Below, piece by piece: positions 30,314 to 38,005 of a stretch of DNA of 64,000 nucleotides (positions are counted from its first letter, which is position 1; every line of letters begins with the position of its first letter). A program made the position numbers and the translations under genes. The stretch spans positions 744,001-808,000 of the forward strand of contig NZ_JBFEFG010000274.1 of NCBI RefSeq assembly GCF_040718835.1, written 5' to 3'. The notes below the pieces were generated by a model. The model worked only from the letters and a program-made list of their open reading frames with translations, did not search any database and was not told where the DNA came from. The DNA comes from Bremerella sp. JC817 (lineage in GTDB: Bacteria > Planctomycetota > Planctomycetia > Pirellulales > Pirellulaceae).

Positions 30314-31705
30314 TTACCGCAGGAAATCGTTCCATGGGCCAGTGATAGCGAACGTCACGCCTGGGGTTTGAATGTTGGCGAACAGCCACTTTCCGTCAGG
30401 GCTGAAGGTCGAGCCGGCCCATTCCTTGTCGACGAACGATCCAGTCAGACCGTTTTGCTCGCCGTTGAGCACGATGTTGTTTTCCGCGAAGTTATTCAGG
30501 CGACCATCCTTCGTCAGGGTCAGCAGACGCTGTGGTAGCGGGTCTTCCCCTTCGTAATCGTTGTCTTCGCACAAGATCAAACCACCTTGAGGGCTGACGC
30601 AAAGGTTGTCAGGCATGTTCAAAACGCGCTTGTCACGCGATTCATACAACAGCGTGACCGTTTGGTTCTGCGGATCGAACTGCCAGATCTGGCCAGCCTT
30701 CGCGGCACCGCCATCGGTCGCGTCGAAGTAGATCAAGCCGTTGCCATACCAGCAACCTTCCAGACGCGAGAAGGTCGAGCCTCCCAGCTTCTTGCCTTGC
30801 TCGAAGACCGTTTCAGGCTTGGTACCGGCAGCGGTCAGTTCGAGACGTGGGTTCGAGATCTTGTGCCAACGAACCGGGAAGCTGGCTCCGTTCTGGAAGC
30901 CACCACGGAGGTCAGGCTGGCCGACGACTTCCGCGATTTCCAACACGCCCCCTTCGGCCAACTGGCCTGGCTTGGTCGGCCGGAAGCGATAGAGACCTGA
31001 CTGACGCTGATCTTCGGTCAGATAGACGTAGCCTGTCTTGCGGTCGATCGCGACGGCTTCGTGCACGAAGCGGCCCATGTCTTTGATTGGCTTGGCGGTC
31101 GCGGTTCCCTCCGCAGGAACTTCAAACACCCAGCCATGGTCCTGCTCGAAGTGAGCGATGTCGTTGCCATCGGCCGTGCTGGCGTCCGACTCTTCACAGG
31201 TCAACCAACTTCCCCATGGAGTCACACCACCGGCACAGTTGCGAACCGTGCCTGAGATCGCCCCGTACGCCGACACCCAACGTTCCCGTTCGGTATCGAA
31301 AGTGAGCTGCGTGCAGCCACCCGTTGCCGAGCGATCGAACGGTTCGCCATCTTTGAAATTGAAAGCGGGGCCTGGGTTGCTCATTTCGTGGTTGCGAGTC
31401 AGCAACAGTTGGCTGCCTGACTTGGCAATCACGCCCATGCCATCGTGGGCCGGAGGCGTTGGCTGGCCATCCGACATTTCGTCGCCAGTCCATCCGTAAG
31501 AGATGTAGCGAAAGCCTTCCGGCAACTTCAAGAGCGGCAGTCCGGTTGCTTCGTCCTTGGTAGGAATCAGCGGGAACGACTGCTTCGCCATTTCCCCCAA
31601 CGCCACACGTTCCCCCAGCGTCGACAAAGCACTGCCGACGGCAAATGCCCCAAACGCGGAAAAGGTATCGCTGAGGAACTCACGACGCGACTTCGACTCG
31701 GCCAT
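30314..31705 (-). CDS. PhoX-like alkaline phosphatase (DUF839), Tat-exported
   Basis: 463 residues with a twin-arginine signal SRREFL at residues 5-10 followed by a hydrophobic segment, as in PhoX. Family blocks include LPEGFRYISYGWTGDEMSDG, HDGMGVI, LLLTRNHEM, CAGGVTPWGSWLTCEE, GRFVHEAVAIDRKTGYVYLTED, and the C-terminal DNLCVSPQGGLILCEDN and WLFANIQTPGVTFAITGPW. PhoX enzymes are periplasmic, calcium- and iron-dependent phosphomonoesterases that release phosphate. Some DUF839 relatives have not been tested, so the activity is a family inference. It could act with the pst operon 9 kb away. Confidence 0.85.
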   Translation of the reverse strand: MAESKSRREFLSDTFSAFGAFAVGSALSTLGERVALGEMAKQSFPLIPTKDEATGLPLLKLPEGFRYISYGWTGDEMSDGQPTPPAHDGMGVIAKSGSQLLLTRNHEMSNPGPAFNFKDGEPFDRSATGGCTQLTFDTERERWVSAYGAISGTVRNCAGGVTPWGSWLTCEESDASTADGNDIAHFEQDHGWVFEVPAEGTATAKPIKDMGRFVHEAVAIDRKTGYVYLTEDQRQSGLYRFRPTKPGQLAEGGVLEIAEVVGQPDLRGGFQNGASFPVRWHKISNPRLELTAAGTKPETVFEQGKKLGGSTFSRLEGCWYGNGLIYFDATDGGAAKAGQIWQFDPQNQTVTLLYESRDKRVLNMPDNLCVSPQGGLILCEDNDYEGEDPLPQRLLTLTKDGRLNNFAENNIVLNGEQNGLTGSFVDKEWAGSTFSPDGKWLFANIQTPGVTFAITGPWNDFLR

Positions 31706-31819
31706 GGAAGGGATCTTCTTAAGATTGGGTAAGGACGAAATTGGGAAAGACGCAACTTTACCGAAGAAGCCCCCGAACCCACAAGAAGCTTCATTATTTC
31801 TTAATATTTCGCTCGCATA

Positions 31820-32143
31820 TCAAGAGACCGGCATGCTCGCCTTGAGCCCCAGGATGGCTACCACCAACATCCCCAGGAAAAACAAACGCATGCCTGTCAC
31901 AGGTTCTCCCATTCCGGTCATCCCATAGATGGCAGTTCCGGCGGCGCCGATCCCTACCCAAACCGCGTAGGCCGTTCCCATCGGTAGATCGCGAACCGCG
32001 ACCGAGAGCAGGTACATGCTGGCCACCAAAGCGACCGCCGTGATACAGCTCGGCCAGAATCGGGTAAAGCCTTCGGAGTACTTAAGCCCTGCTGCCCAAA
32101 CCACTTCCAGAAGTCCGGCAAGAAACAAAATCCACCACGCCAT
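31820..32143 (-). CDS. Gdx/SugE-type guanidinium exporter (SMR family)
   Basis: Four-helix small multidrug resistance protein of 107 residues. From the ATG at 32143 the central glutamate is Glu13 in MAWWILFLAGLLEVVWAAGLKYS, exactly the position used in characterised Gdx proteins, and GTAYAVWVGIGAAG is the conserved Gdx loop. In-frame upstream starts exist (e.g. 32158) but give a shifted Glu. Gdx proteins exchange guanidinium for protons at the cytoplasmic membrane. A guanidine-III aptamer lies about 50 bases upstream, which supports guanidinium export over a broader drug role. Confidence 0.93.
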   Translation of the reverse strand: MAWWILFLAGLLEVVWAAGLKYSEGFTRFWPSCITAVALVASMYLLSVAVRDLPMGTAYAVWVGIGAAGTAIYGMTGMGEPVTGMRLFFLGMLVVAILGLKASMPVS

Positions 32144-32192
32144 TGAATCGGTATCCATCAACAAGAGACCACACGAAGTAAAAAAACGTCGT

Positions 32193-32233
32193 GCGTCGTC
32201 TTGTCTTAACCGGGTACGGCGCGTCTCGTCCGG
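32193..32233 (-). ncRNA. Guanidine-III (ykkC-III) riboswitch aptamer
   Basis: Read on the minus strand this 41-base stretch starts CCGGACGAG and contains GCGCCGTACCCGGT and ACAAGACG, in the order and spacing of the guanidine-III aptamer. By memory it matches the Thermobifida fusca aptamer at 36 of 41 positions. The H-type pseudoknot can form: P1 CCGG with CCGG, P2 GCGCCGT with ACGACGC (one C-A mismatch). A near-copy of the P2 3' strand (32186-32192) and a T7 run (32180-32186) follow, suggesting a strand-exchange terminator. It precedes a Gdx exporter gene. Confidence 0.9.
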
Positions 32234-32268
32234 GGCCAGCGAGGCCAATCAATCAAAGATAGTTTAGC

Positions 32269-33237
32269 TTAGTAGTTAGGCGTCGGCGGTCGGTACGCCG
32301 AGAGGTTGATCGACTTGAACCAGTCGATAGTTTTCTGAAGCCCTTCTTCTAACTCAACTTGCGGTTCCCAGTCTAGGTGCTTGCGGGCAAGCGTAATGTC
32401 GGGTTGCCGCTGTTTTGGGTCGTCGGCCGGCAGATCGGTATAGATGATCTCCGATTTCGACCCAGTCATTTTAACCACAAGCTCCGCCAATTGCTTGATG
32501 GTGAACTCCTTCGGGTTTCCGATGTTGATCGGACCGACCTGATCCGAGCCCATCAACCGAATGATCCCTTCGACCAGGTCGTCGCGGAAGCAGAACGACC
32601 GGGTTTGCGAACCTTCGCCATAGATGGTGATCGGTTCGCCGGTGAAGGCCTGGCGGATGAAATTGGAAATTACGCGGCCATCGTAAGGATGCATCCGAGG
32701 ACCATACGTATTGAAGATACGTACGATCCGGACCGGCACCTTGTTCATCCGGTGATAGTCCATGCACAGCGTCTCGGCGGCTCGCTTGCCTTCGTCGTAG
32801 CAAGCACGGATACCGAGCGTGTTGACGCTACCTCGGTAGGTCTCTGGCTGTGGATGAACTTCCGGATCGCCGTAGATCTCGCTCGTCGAAGCAAACAAGT
32901 AACGAGCCCGGCAACGTTTGGCCATGCCCAACAAGTTGATCGACCCCATGACCGACGTTTTCATCGTCTTAATGGGATTGAACTGGTAATGCCCAGGCGC
33001 TGCGGGGCAAGCCATGTTGTAGATCTCGTCCACTTCCAGCCACAGCGGGTGGATAATGTCGTGACGGATGATCTCGAAATTGGGCTCGTTCAACAGGTGA
33101 ATGATGTTCGACTTCTGGCTCGTGAAGAAGTTGTCGACGCAGATCACATCGTGCCCCTGGGCAACCAACCTCTCACAGATGTGCGAGCCAAGAAAGCCAG
33201 CTCCGCCAGCCACCAAAATACGTTTGATCTGAGCCAT
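32269..33237 (-). CDS. UDP-glucuronate decarboxylase (UDP-xylose synthase)
   Basis: NAD-dependent extended SDR that turns UDP-glucuronate into UDP-xylose. GGAGFLGSH at 11-19 binds NAD; the YxxxK pair is Tyr147/Lys151 in ACYDEGKR. The UXS-type blocks [40 protein letters not shown] and [16 protein letters not shown] are present. 322 residues matches bacterial UXS. It lies 42 bases downstream of ugd, its substrate producer, so the pair forms a pathway operon. The riboswitch/Gdx unit follows on the same strand. Confidence 0.95.
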   Translation of the reverse strand: MAQIKRILVAGGAGFLGSHICERLVAQGHDVICVDNFFTSQKSNIIHLLNEPNFEIIRHDIIHPLWLEVDEIYNMACPAAPGHYQFNPIKTMKTSVMGSINLLGMAKRCRARYLFASTSEIYGDPEVHPQPETYRGSVNTLGIRACYDEGKRAAETLCMDYHRMNKVPVRIVRIFNTYGPRMHPYDGRVISNFIRQAFTGEPITIYGEGSQTRSFCFRDDLVEGIIRLMGSDQVGPINIGNPKEFTIKQLAELVVKMTGSKSEIIYTDLPADDPKQRQPDITLARKHLDWEPQVELEEGLQKTIDWFKSINLSAYRPPTPNY

Positions 33238-33279
33238 TTCCTACGAGCCCTTCCGAGGTGCAAAGCATAATTCAGGTGG

Positions 33280-34605
33280 TTAGTTCGAGCCTGAATCAAC
33301 CGGACGACGTCCTACCGAGAAGTACGTGAATCCGTGCTTCTCCAAGGTTGCCAGATCGAACAAGTTGCGGCCATCGAAGACCGTTGGCGTCTTCATCTTA
33401 CCTTTCAGCTTTTTGAAGTCAGGCGTGCGGTATTCATTCCATTCGGTATTAATCGCCAGGCAATCAGCACCATCCACCGCTTCCATTTCGCTCTTGCAAT
33501 AGGCCGAGATCTTATCTCCGTACATTTCCTTCACGTTATCCATCGCTTCCGGATCGTGAACGCGAATCTTAGCTCCCTTTTCGACCAAGAAGTTTAACAG
33601 TTCCAGCGCCGGCGCCTCGCGAATATCGTCGGTCTTCGGCTTGAAGGCCAGCCCCCAAACGCCAAACGTCTTGCCGGCGACTTCGCCACCATAGAAGGCA
33701 TCGATCTTGCGGACCAGCGAAGCTCGCTGATGGACGTTCACTTCGTCGACCGCTCGCATGATCAAAGGATTGAGTTCCAACGAGTCGGCCAGCGAAGCCA
33801 ATGCCCGAACGTCCTTCGGGAAGCAGCTTCCGCCGTAACCGAGGCCAGGGAAGAGGAACTGGAAACCGATTCGCTGATCGTGCCCCATGCCGATACGGAC
33901 ATCGTTGATATCGGCCCCGACCTTTTCGCTCAGGTTGGCGATTTCGTTGATGAAGCTGATCTTCGTCGCCAGCAGTGCGTTGGCAGCGTACTTGGTCAGT
34001 TCGGAGCTTTCAGGGCTCATGAACAGAATCGGCTTGCCGGTCCGCAGCAGTGGTGCGTGCAGCGTATTTAACAGTGCCTCGGCTTCTCGATTGCGGACGC
34101 CGCATACGACGCGGTCTGGGTACATGAAGTCCGAAATAGCCGAACCCTCTTTGAGGAATTCGGGGTTGCTGGCGACGTTCACTTCGCGGCCGCACAGCTT
34201 GTTCAGCATGTCGTAGACCTTGCCGTTGGTACCGACCGGAACGGTACTCTTTACCACCACCAGGGCGTCTTCTCGCAGCAGCGGGGCGATTCCTTCAACC
34301 ACCTTCCAGACGGCGGAAAGATCAGCGGCTCCGCTATCGGACTGAGGAGTACCGACGGCGATGTAGATTACGTCGGCGTCAGGAATCGCCTCGGCAGCAT
34401 TGGTGGTGAAGTTCAGGCGACCTTCTTCGTGATTTCTTAGAACCAGTTCCGAAAGACCGGGCTCGTAGATCGGAATGATCCCCTGCTTCAAGCCTTCGAC
34501 TTTCGCCTGATTCACGTCGATGCACGTAACTTCATTTCCCAGATCGGAAAAACAGGTTCCTGTGACCAGTCCAACGTAACCTGTACCAATGACTGCTAGC
34601 TTCAT
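33280..34605 (-). CDS. ugd: UDP-glucose 6-dehydrogenase
   Basis: Oxidises UDP-glucose to UDP-glucuronate with two NAD. N-terminal Rossmann GTGYVG at 7-12, catalytic Cys261 in GLGYGGSCFPKD, GLAFKPKTDDIREAPALEL in the C-terminal domain, and NEYRTPDF near the end. 441 residues is normal. First gene of the ugd-uxs pair; the product feeds the decarboxylase next to it. The 236-base gap to the divergent sugar porter (start 34842) should carry the promoters. Confidence 0.96.
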   Translation of the reverse strand: MKLAVIGTGYVGLVTGTCFSDLGNEVTCIDVNQAKVEGLKQGIIPIYEPGLSELVLRNHEEGRLNFTTNAAEAIPDADVIYIAVGTPQSDSGAADLSAVWKVVEGIAPLLREDALVVVKSTVPVGTNGKVYDMLNKLCGREVNVASNPEFLKEGSAISDFMYPDRVVCGVRNREAEALLNTLHAPLLRTGKPILFMSPESSELTKYAANALLATKISFINEIANLSEKVGADINDVRIGMGHDQRIGFQFLFPGLGYGGSCFPKDVRALASLADSLELNPLIMRAVDEVNVHQRASLVRKIDAFYGGEVAGKTFGVWGLAFKPKTDDIREAPALELLNFLVEKGAKIRVHDPEAMDNVKEMYGDKISAYCKSEMEAVDGADCLAINTEWNEYRTPDFKKLKGKMKTPTVFDGRNLFDLATLEKHGFTYFSVGRRPVDSGSN

Positions 34606-34841
34606 CTAAATCTTCCTAGGCGGAAATCGACCAATACGGTAATCGGGATAGTTTACCTGCACTTCCTAATTGAAAACAGGTGAACCAGTTGCCGCTCGGC
34701 GTCCCTTGAGGGGTGTTTCTCTCCCGTTGAAGCAGGAAAATGTTTTTTTAACCTGCTAGAGTGTTAGAAAATCAATAACAGGTGTGCCTGTGACCGGGCA
34801 ACCTCTTCCGCTCTTCATCCCATCTCCCCCATTCCCACATC

Positions 34842-36194
34842 ATGTATCGAATTATCTTTTGGTCGGTTACTGCCTCATTGGCTGGCTTTTTGTTTGGTTT
34901 CGACACTGTCGTGATCTCGGGTGCCGAGAAGACCATCCAGTCGCTTTGGGGGCTGCAAGACTTCTATCACGGGCTGGCATTGAGTGCCGCGTTGTGGGGT
35001 ACCGTGCTGGGGTCGATGCTGGGATTCTGGCCGACCGATCGGTTCGGCCGAAAGAAAACACTGCTTTCGGTCGGCGTGCTGTACTTGGTTTCGGCAATCT
35101 GGTCTGCGCTGGCCAACGATCCGATCTCGTTCATGATCGCGCGTTGGATCGGTGGCGTGGGAGTCGGAATCTCGACCGTGGCGGCCCCGCTCTATATCTC
35201 CGAGATTTCGCCACCCAACAACCGTGGCAAGCTGGCTGGCATGTTCCAGTTCAATATTGTCTTCGGGATTCTCATAGCGTTCCTGTCGAATGCCCTGATC
35301 GCTCGCTGGTTCGCCGCCTCCCAGGTCGAACTGCAAGACGACGTCGCGTGGCGCTGGATGCTGGGCGTCGAGGCAATTCCCGCGCTGATCTATTCGTTTT
35401 TCTGCTTTGGCCTGCCCGAAAGTCCTCGCTGGTTGATTGCCCGCAAGGGGGATCGTGAAGCGGGCATTGCTGTTCTGAAACAAATCGTCCCAGACGGTTC
35501 GCCCGGCAAGGTGGAAGCATTGGCTGACGAAATCGAGATCGGAGCCCAGCAAACAGTTGCTTCAGGCAGCATCTGGCAAGGCAAGCTTAAGGTCCCTCTG
35601 ATGCTGGCGTTTCTGATCGCGTTCTTTAACCAACTGTCCGGTATCAACGCGGTGCTTTACTTCGCTCCGCGGATTTTCGAGATGACCGGTCTCGGAGAGG
35701 AGGCGGCTCTGCTTCGGTCGGTCGGAATCGGAGTGACGAACCTGATCTTCACGTTCGTCGGCCTCGCCCTGATCGATCGCCTGGGGCGAAAGACTTTGAT
35801 CGTCATCGGTTCGCTCGGCTACATCGGTTCGCTTGGCCTGTGCTCGTTGGCTTTCGCAACCGAGAACTACTCGGTCGTGCCTCCGTGCATCTTCGCTTTC
35901 ATCGCGGCCCATGCCGTCGGTCAGGGTGCTGTGATCTGGGTGTTCATCTCCGAGATCTTCCCGAACCGTTATCGCGCCGGTGGTCAGGCCGTAGGCAGTT
36001 TTACCCACTGGTTCTTTGCGGCCGCTTTGACACTCTGCTTCCCGACGATGGTCGCCGTAATGCCGGCCAGTGCTGTATTCGCGATCTTCTGCGGCATGAT
36101 GATCCTGCAGTTAATCTGGGCGATTGTCTTCATGCCGGAAACGAAAGGCGTTCCTCTGGAAGAAATCGAACGCCAGCTCGGTGTTCACGAATAG
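34842..36194 (+). CDS. MFS sugar porter family transporter
   Basis: 450-residue, 12-helix major facilitator of the sugar porter subfamily. It has SLAGFLFGFDTVVISGA in helix 1, DRFGRKKTLL in the 2-3 loop, the central PESPRWLIARKG, QLSGINAVLYFAPRIF in helix 7, DRLGRKTLI, and PETKGVPLEEIE at the end. These motifs define proton-coupled or facilitated hexose/pentose uptake (XylE, AraE, GLUT relatives). The specific sugar is not readable. Its stop overlaps that of the convergent hydrolase by ten bases. Confidence 0.93.
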   Translation: MYRIIFWSVTASLAGFLFGFDTVVISGAEKTIQSLWGLQDFYHGLALSAALWGTVLGSMLGFWPTDRFGRKKTLLSVGVLYLVSAIWSALANDPISFMIARWIGGVGVGISTVAAPLYISEISPPNNRGKLAGMFQFNIVFGILIAFLSNALIARWFAASQVELQDDVAWRWMLGVEAIPALIYSFFCFGLPESPRWLIARKGDREAGIAVLKQIVPDGSPGKVEALADEIEIGAQQTVASGSIWQGKLKVPLMLAFLIAFFNQLSGINAVLYFAPRIFEMTGLGEEAALLRSVGIGVTNLIFTFVGLALIDRLGRKTLIVIGSLGYIGSLGLCSLAFATENYSVVPPCIFAFIAAHAVGQGAVIWVFISEIFPNRYRAGGQAVGSFTHWFFAAALTLCFPTMVAVMPASAVFAIFCGMMILQLIWAIVFMPETKGVPLEEIERQLGVHE

Positions 36195-36910
36195 TCTTCG
36201 TGCCCGGCACATTTGACACGCTCAAAAAGACGTTCCATCCGCTGCAGATGGACGTCTGGCGGAGCGTCGCTGCCATGATTCGGCAGCACGCCAGCCGGCT
36301 TCAACCCCAAAGCTTTGCCGATACTACGGACGTTTTCTGCAGAGTCGTTGTTGAAGATCTCGAGCGGCAGCCGGCCCCCTGCCCGATAGCTGACGAACAG
36401 ATCGGCCGTGAACAGCAGCCGTTCTTTCTCCAGCAGGAAGCCCATATGCCCCTGGGTGTGACCGGGTAAGTGAACGGCTTTGATCCCGGAGAGAATCTCG
36501 ATCCGATCGCCATCATCCAACCAGCGATCCGGCTGGAATCTCTGGTACCCCAACGCGAAACGGCCGGTCGCTTCCAGCCAGCCGGTTACCCGTGAATTCC
36601 CTTCGTAATGCGGCTTCCCTGCGTAATGCGGTGCATCGAGCCTCGTCGCGGCGATCCATGCACCGGTCGTCTTCGCCAGATAGGCGACATTGAAGATGTG
36701 GTCGAGGTGACCATGCGTGACCAGAATGCCTCGGATCGGCAGATCGTTCCAGCCATGCTGCCGCAGCGTGTTCTGCAGGATTCGCACGCCTCCGACGAAA
36801 CCACCGTCGATCACGTACAGACCTTCCTCGTCTCGCAGAACATAAAAGTTCAACGCCGGCGTGCGGACTTGCAAGATTCCAGGATGAACAACTTGCATCG
36901 AAAAACTCAT
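36185..36910 (-). CDS. Metallo-beta-lactamase-fold hydrolase
   Basis: 241 residues. Metal-binding HxHxDH is at 66-71 in LVTHGHLDHIFN, with HLPGHTQGHMGFLL and FTADLFVS as later ligand motifs. The fold is used by glyoxalase II, lactonases and other hydrolases. No signal peptide is seen, so cytoplasmic. The substrate is not readable. It opens MSFSMQVVHP. Convergent with the sugar porter, overlapping by ten bases. Confidence 0.85.
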   Translation of the reverse strand: MSFSMQVVHPGILQVRTPALNFYVLRDEEGLYVIDGGFVGGVRILQNTLRQHGWNDLPIRGILVTHGHLDHIFNVAYLAKTTGAWIAATRLDAPHYAGKPHYEGNSRVTGWLEATGRFALGYQRFQPDRWLDDGDRIEILSGIKAVHLPGHTQGHMGFLLEKERLLFTADLFVSYRAGGRLPLEIFNNDSAENVRSIGKALGLKPAGVLPNHGSDAPPDVHLQRMERLFERVKCAGHEDYS

Positions 36911-37033
36911 TTACGAAGCTACTCGGATCTATCCTTCAACATAAATCCCTTGGCCCCGCTCGGTAAGGAGCCTGAAATCAAGTTATCACCTCCCCCTTCT
37001 CTGCGGTTACCTGCGTGACACATTAATCAGTCA

Positions 37034-37993
37034 TTGCCGCTGGAAGCTACCTTGGAAACATCAACCGATCTTCGACCAATCGTTATCGCCGGTGGCAGTG
37101 GCTTTCTGGGAATCTCGCTGGCCAATCATCTCGCCCGACTAGGCCAACCGGTCGTTATCTTGTCACGCAACGTACCTCGCATTGACGGCAACTGGACGCA
37201 TGTGTCTTGGGATGGACGTAAACCGGGGCCGTGGAGCCATTGCTTGGAAGGAGCGGCCGGTGTCGTGAATCTCGCCGGCCGGACGGTCGACTGCATCAAG
37301 ACGCCTGCCCATCAAGATGAAATATTGCGGTCGCGAATCGAATCGACACGGTCACTTGGCCAAGCCATGCGAACACTCTCCGCACCTCCACCGGTCTGGG
37401 TTCAAATGGGAACGGCTCATATCTATGGCGATCCGGCTGTCAGTCGCTGCGATGAAAGCTCGGCATTTGGAATCGGCTTTGCCCCGATGGTTGGACAGGC
37501 CTGGGAAGCAGAATTCGCTTCGGCCAAATTGCCTGATCAGCGCGGCATTGTCTTGCGAACCAGCTTCGTCATTGGCAAAGACCGCGGTGTCGGCGGCGGT
37601 GCCTTGGCTCGTTTGGCAATGCTGACTCGCTGGGGTCTCGGCGGCAAGATCGGCTCGGGCCACCAAGGCATCAGTTGGATTCACGAAGCCGACATGAACC
37701 GCTTATTCGAGAAAGCTCTCACCGATCCCTCGATGAGCGGAGCCTATATCGCCTCTTCGCCCAATCCGGTCCCTCAGGTCGAATTCATGCGAGGGCTGCG
37801 TGAAGCAGTGCGTATGCCCATCGGCCTGCCTGCGTTCCGGTGGATGGTCCAGATCGGTACCCCTTGGCTGTTGAATACGGATCCAGAACTAGCACTGCTT
37901 GGTCGCTACGTTATTCCGCAGCGACTGCTGAACGATGGCTTCTCGTTTCAATTTCCGGAAGTGAAGTCTGCCTTGGCGGACTTACTGGCGTAG
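37034..37993 (+). CDS. TIGR01777-type SDR epimerase
   Basis: 319 residues. The N-terminal nucleotide-binding loop is [18 protein letters not shown], with [35 protein letters not shown] (active-site region) and [16 protein letters not shown]. Members of this SDR group (YfcH-like) are mostly uncharacterised. The start is TTG at 37034; no ATG lies near. Separated by 123 bases from the divergent hydrolase and ends 12 bases before the convergent LamG gene. Confidence 0.85.
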   Translation: MPLEATLETSTDLRPIVIAGGSGFLGISLANHLARLGQPVVILSRNVPRIDGNWTHVSWDGRKPGPWSHCLEGAAGVVNLAGRTVDCIKTPAHQDEILRSRIESTRSLGQAMRTLSAPPPVWVQMGTAHIYGDPAVSRCDESSAFGIGFAPMVGQAWEAEFASAKLPDQRGIVLRTSFVIGKDRGVGGGALARLAMLTRWGLGGKIGSGHQGISWIHEADMNRLFEKALTDPSMSGAYIASSPNPVPQVEFMRGLREAVRMPIGLPAFRWMVQIGTPWLLNTDPELALLGRYVIPQRLLNDGFSFQFPEVKSALADLLA

Positions 37994-38005
37994 ACGCGGC
38001 GGAAG

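Noticed and set aside
32143..32268. Guanidine-I or guanidine-II riboswitch
   Set aside because: The long guanidine-I core and the paired ACGR-loop hairpins of class II are absent; the sequence fits class III.
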